Origin: Pseudomonadota bacterium
GTDB taxonomy: Bacteria > Pseudomonadota > Alphaproteobacteria > Rhizobiales > Devosiaceae
Direction of reading: 5' to 3'
DNA length: 64,000 nucleotides
Assembly (NCBI GenBank): GCA_023393475.1
Contig: JAEWLC010000053.1
Location: 1-64,000 of the forward strand
Made by a program: the position numbers and the translations under genes. Under the pieces are notes generated by a model, which saw nothing but the letters and a program-made list of their open reading frames with translations, was not told where the DNA came from and searched no databases. Shown here one piece after another: positions 60,721 through 64,000 of this stretch (positions are counted from its first letter, which is position 1; the number at the start of each line of letters is the position of its first letter).

Positions 60721-61431
60721 ATGCGTGTGCTCTTGATCGAAGACGATAGCGCGACAGCGCAGAGCATCGAACTGATGCTCAAGTCTGAGAGCTTCAACGT
60801 CTACACGACAGACTTGGGCGAAGAGGGCGTCGATCTCGGCAAACTCTACGATTACGACATCATCCTTCTCGACCTGAACCTGCCCGACATGTCGGGCTAC
60901 GAAGTGCTGCGCACCCTGCGCGTGGCCAAGGTTCAGACCCCGATCCTGATCCTCTCCGGCCTCGCCGGCATCGAGGACAAGGTGCGCGGCCTCGGCTTCG
61001 GCGCCGACGACTACATGACCAAGCCGTTCCACAAGGACGAGCTGGTCGCCCGCATCCACGCCATTGTCCGCCGTTCGAAGGGCCACGCCCAGTCGGTCAT
61101 CTCGACCGGCGACCTGACCGTGAACCTCGACACCAAGACTGTCGAAGTCCAGTCGGCCCGCGTGCACCTCACCGGCAAGGAATACCAGATGCTGGAGCTG
61201 CTTTCGCTCCGCAAGGGTACCACCCTCACCAAGGAAATGTTCCTCAACCACCTCTATGGCGGCATGGACGAGCCCGAGCTGAAGATCATCGACGTCTTCA
61301 TCTGCAAGCTCCGCAAGAAGCTCTCGGTGGCCACCGGTGGCAAGAACTACATCGAAACCGTCTGGGGCCGCGGCTACGTGCTGCGCGAGCCAGACGAGCA
61401 CGAGACCTTCGCGGAATCGAGCGTCGCCTAG
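60721..61431 (+). CDS. ctrA: Cell-cycle response regulator CtrA
   Basis: CtrA is the essential OmpR-type master regulator of the alphaproteobacterial cell cycle, flagellar and division genes. The 236-residue product has the receiver pocket IEDDS, phospho-acceptor D51 in LLDLNLPDMSGYE, and the K in YMTKPF, followed by the winged-helix DNA-binding domain with KLRKKLS and WGRGYVLREP. It ends SSVA, a hydrophobic tail like the Ala-Ala that marks Caulobacter CtrA for ClpXP. ATG 60721 gives MRVLLIEDD; the 21 residues of the longer frame from GTG 60658 are not part of known CtrA proteins. sciP, its inhibitor, is in the same window. Confidence 0.98.
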   Translation: MRVLLIEDDSATAQSIELMLKSESFNVYTTDLGEEGVDLGKLYDYDIILLDLNLPDMSGYEVLRTLRVAKVQTPILILSGLAGIEDKVRGLGFGADDYMTKPFHKDELVARIHAIVRRSKGHAQSVISTGDLTVNLDTKTVEVQSARVHLTGKEYQMLELLSLRKGTTLTKEMFLNHLYGGMDEPELKIIDVFICKLRKKLSVATGGKNYIETVWGRGYVLREPDEHETFAESSVA

Positions 61432-61480
61432 CGCGCCCTCCTGGCGTCGCCTGACGCGCCCTCTTGGTGGCGTCGCCTGA
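61421..61480. repeat. Short tandem repeat across the ctrA stop codon
   Basis: Three copies of GCGTCGCCT(A/G) start at 61421, 61444 and 61470; the first two continue with a related CGCGCCCTC-TGG. The first unit contains the last codons and stop of ctrA. The copies are not in one reading frame. Confidence 0.6.
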
Positions 61481-61506
61481 GCGCTCCACCCCACTGAAAT
61501 GCTTGA

Positions 61507-61539
61507 AAACCCCGCGCCACCGGCGCGGGGTTTCGTTTT
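61507..61539 (+). terminator. Intrinsic terminator of ctrA
   Basis: A perfect twelve-base stem AAACCCCGCGCC / GGCGCGGGGTTT with a three-base loop, followed by CGTTTTC. It is 76 bases past the ctrA stop and could also serve the cupin gene coming from the other side. Confidence 0.88.
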
Positions 61540-61546
61540 CGGGGCT

Positions 61547-61951
61547 TCAGGCGGGGTCCGCGAACGGTTCGTCGGGTGCACAGACGAAGAAGATGACCAT
61601 ACGCGCCGGCAGCACGCCTCGATTGTGGCCGGTCATCGCCACCCCGGCCGGCTCGACGACCACCCCTCCTGCCCGGGTGCGAACTGATGGCAGGCCGTCG
61701 TAGTCGAGCGTGAACTCGCCCTCGGTAACATAGACGGTCACCGGGTGGCGGTGGCTGTGGCGCGGCGTCCGGTCCCCCGGCTGCAGCGTGGCGAACAGCA
61801 CCCGCACCTCCTGCTTTTCGAGCCTGGGCAGTCCAGCGACCACCTCCCGATGCAGCGGCGTCAGCTGCGCCATGCCGCTCGCCGTGGCGCTGGTGGTCAC
61901 TCCGATATCGAGGCCGGCAATCGCCGCGCCCACGGGCCTGGTCTCGAGCAT
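61547..61951 (-). CDS. Cupin-domain protein
   Basis: A 134-residue single-domain cupin. The first motif is RHSHRHPVTVYVTEGEFTLD (His ligands), the second is ALTGHNRGVLPARMVIF-like with a His. It is probably a small metal-binding beta-barrel with unknown reaction. It is divergent from the broken LysR gene (106 bases apart), which may have controlled it. Confidence 0.85.
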   Translation of the reverse strand: MLETRPVGAAIAGLDIGVTTSATASGMAQLTPLHREVVAGLPRLEKQEVRVLFATLQPGDRTPRHSHRHPVTVYVTEGEFTLDYDGLPSVRTRAGGVVVEPAGVAMTGHNRGVLPARMVIFFVCAPDEPFADPA

Positions 61952-62057
61952 CGCGTCCTCCTCGGGCCTGATCGATGACGGTCAGGCTAGGCCCGGGGAA
62001 CTTCAGGCGGGAGCAGCAAGCTTGCCGCCGGCCGATGCAAAAGCGCATAACTGCTGC

Positions 62058-62947
62058 ATGTTCGACTGGAACGACCTCAGGTACTTCCTCGCGGTCGCCC
62101 GCCATGGCAGCACTCTGGCGGCCTCGCGCGCGCTCGGGGTCAACCAGTCGACGGTGCACCGGCGCCTGGCCGAGCTGGAACGACGGCTTGGCACGCCGCT
62201 CGCCACCCGCCACCCGACCGGCTACCGCTTGACCGAGTTCGGTACGGCCCTCCTCCCCCACGCCCGATCGGTGGAGGACACGTCATTGCGCTCGAGCGCG
62301 GCGTCGAGGGATTTGGCGACGTCATCACCGGCACCATTCGGCTGACATGCCCGGAGCCCATCGTCGGACGGCTGACCGAGAGTGGCATCATTGCCCGCTT
62401 CCACGAGCGACATCCGGGCGCGACGGTGGAGCTCGTGACCAGCGATCGCTACCTCGACCTGTCGCGCGGCGAAGCCGACATCGCCCTGCGCTCCGGAGAG
62501 CCGGAAGATCCCAACCTCGTCGGCCGCAAGGTTGCGGACTCGATCTGGGCCGTGTTCGCCAGCCCCGCCTACGTGGAGAAGTACGGTCGGCCCACGAGCC
62601 CGGCAGACCTTTCCCGGCATCGGCTGGTCGCATTCGAGGGGGCGATGCAGCGCCATCGGGCCAATGCCTGGCTCGCCGCCGTGGCGCCCGATGCCGAAAT
62701 CGTCGCCCGCAACGCCTCCGTCCTCGGCGTGCTGCTGTCGGTGAAGGCCGGCGTCGGCATCGCCGCCCTGCCCGCCACCATTGCCGAGGCCGAAGGGCTG
62801 GTCGAAGTCCTGCCGCCGATCGCGGAGCTTGCCCGGGGCTGGTACCTGCTCACCCATCCCGATCTCAGGCGCCAATCCCGCATCGCCGCCTTCTTCGACC
62901 ACATCGTCAGCGAACTGCCAGCTTTGCGGACGGCCCTGGGCGGCTAG
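62058..62947 (+). pseudogene. LysR-family regulator with a frameshift
   Basis: The N-terminal LysR helix-turn-helix (DWNDLRYFLAVARHGSTLAA, then HRRLAELERRLGTPLATRHP) is intact up to HARSVEDT near 62280. From there the expected continuation IALERGVEGFGDVITGTIRL is in the next frame and runs through a full effector domain to the stop at 62947 (DLSRGEADIALRSGEPEDP, LLSVKAGVGIAALPATIAE). A single missing G near 62281-62283 (ACGTC for ACGGTC) would restore a 296-residue protein. It is either a recent pseudogene or a sequencing error. Confidence 0.87.
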
Positions 62948-63066
62948 TTTCGTCGATCTACCACCCTCGCGCAGAACACCCACGCAAGTATTGCCTTGTT
63001 CGGGTTGCTTGCAGCGACAGTCGGCCGGCCTTCGACATGCAGCCCGATTAATGTACAACTCGTCGC

Positions 63067-64000
63067 ATGGACGGGACACACTACACGTTTGGGCCGTTTG
63101 TCTTGCTGCCGGGGCGCGAGCTCAGGCGCGGCGGCGAGCCCGTCGCCCTCGGCCAGCGCGCCCTCACCATGCTCGAGACCATGGCCACCGCCCGCGGCGA
63201 GATCGTCACCAAGGAAGAGATCCTCGCCCGCGTCTGGCCCGGCCTCACCGTCGAGGAAGGCAACATCACCGTGCAGGTCGCCGCGCTCAGGAAGGAACTG
63301 GGCCGGCGCCCCGGCGGCGAGGAGTGGATCGTCACCGTGCCGCGCGTCGGCTATCGCCTCCTGCACGATCCCCCCGAGCCGTCGAGTTCGCCCCAGGAGA
63401 GCGGCCGCCCCAGCATTGCCGTCCTACCCTTCGCCAATCTCAGCGGCGACCCCTCGCGCGACTACTTCGCCGATGGCATCGTCGAGGACCTGATCACCGC
63501 CCTCAGCCGCTTCAAGTCCTTCGCCGTCGTCTCCCGCTACTCCTCCTTCGCCTATCGCAACCGCTCCACCGACATCCGCGAGGTCGCGCGCGAACTCGGC
63601 GTCCGCTACCTGCTCGAAGGCAGCGTCCGCCTTGCCGGCGAGCGCGTCCGCGTCACCGTGCAACTGGTCGATGCGGCGAGCGGCACCCACCTCTGGGCCT
63701 CGCATTTCGATGGCGAGCTGGTGCAGCTGTTCGATTTCCAGGATCGCATCACCGAATCCGTCGTCGGCCTCGTCGAACCGCAGCTGCGCCGTGCCGAGAT
63801 CGAGCGCGCCCGCAACCGCTGGCCGCAGAACCCGCAGGCCTACGATCACTTCCTCCGCGCCCTGCCCCTCTTCGTCTCGCGCGAACCGGCCGACTACCTC
63901 ACCGCCCTCGGCCATCTCGAGCGCGCCATCGCGCTGCAGCCCGACTATGCCCCCGCGCTGGCCTATGCCTCGTGGTCGCTCGCCCGCTACGGCACCGTGG
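63067..64000 (+). CDS. Winged-helix regulator with TolB-like and TPR regions (partial)
   Basis: The first 311 residues of a protein that continues past the window. It has an OmpR/CadC-type winged helix at about 10-100 (VALGQRALTMLETMATARGEIVTKEEIL, then RVGYRLL), then a TolB N-terminal-like domain at about 115-240 (SIAVLPFANLSGDPSRDYFADGIVEDLITAL), then the start of TPR-like repeats. This is the architecture of adenylate-cyclase-associated regulators common in rhizobia. No membrane helix is seen in this part. ATG 63067 opens directly into the winged helix. Confidence 0.88.
   Translation, partial: MDGTHYTFGPFVLLPGRELRRGGEPVALGQRALTMLETMATARGEIVTKEEILARVWPGLTVEEGNITVQVAALRKELGRRPGGEEWIVTVPRVGYRLLHDPPEPSSSPQESGRPSIAVLPFANLSGDPSRDYFADGIVEDLITALSRFKSFAVVSRYSSFAYRNRSTDIREVARELGVRYLLEGSVRLAGERVRVTVQLVDAASGTHLWASHFDGELVQLFDFQDRITESVVGLVEPQLRRAEIERARNRWPQNPQAYDHFLRALPLFVSREPADYLTALGHLERAIALQPDYAPALAYASWSLARYGTV

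Overview
The window looks like a chromosomal segment of a GC-rich alphaproteobacterium, most likely of the order Hyphomicrobiales (a Devosia-like genome would fit; this is inference, not a search result). The reasons are a complete CtrA response regulator, the CtrA inhibitor SciP (DUF1153), the flagellar enhancer-binding protein FlbD, TTAA-N7-TTAA type CtrA boxes, GANTC methylation sites and many ABC importers with Tat-dependent binding proteins. No rRNA, tRNA, transposase, integrase or CRISPR array was seen.

Layout. 54-4295: an ECF sigma factor overlapping a membrane-anchored VWA protein, a small membrane protein and mnmA. 4381-16300: flagellar block I: fliK-flgD behind a sigma-54 promoter with two FlbD-like dyads; sciP behind a CtrA box; then fliF-fliG-fliH-fliN-flbD-flhA behind another CtrA box. 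16343-23106: single genes (membrane protein, zinc metalloprotease, GNAT, DsbA-like, PRC-barrel, alpha/beta hydrolase, ArsR-SRPBCC). Between two converging genes lies a perfect CtrA box followed by a structured, terminator-ended stretch without an ORF (19298-19446). 23368-28917: ABC importer with a glycerophosphodiesterase, facing an inositol-monophosphatase-family gene. 29006-30906: an AraC remnant and a frameshifted nitronate monooxygenase. 30964-37825: a second ABC importer with an (alpha/alpha)6 glycosidase and a PhyH dioxygenase. 38181-41580: a molybdenum hydroxylase pair facing a TetR gene across a palindrome. 41640-46525: a PLP decarboxylase, a small ORF, a polytopic membrane protein and a large LuxR (LAL) regulator on one strand. 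46685-49084: a tightly coupled three-gene envelope operon of unknown role. 49373-58335: MFS, FAD monooxygenase, a minimal rod-like flagellar protein, a GNAT-Rnk fusion, an NTF2/unknown/SelA-like trio, palindromic repeats and several small genes of unknown function. 58543-61431: flagellar block II, fliJ-fliI, divergent from ctrA over a 395-base control region. 61547-64000: cupin, a frameshifted LysR gene and a partial winged-helix/TPR regulator.

How it fits together. ctrA, its antagonist sciP and its downstream flagellar activator flbD sit in one window with their likely targets. Candidate CtrA boxes lie upstream of fliF, sciP, ctrA/fliI and a putative small RNA; a sigma-54 promoter with upstream dyads precedes fliK. 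This matches the class II (CtrA) to class III (sigma-54/FlbD) flagellar hierarchy known from Caulobacter. The rest is mostly nutrient uptake and small enzyme loci, with two genes each interrupted by an apparent one-base deletion.
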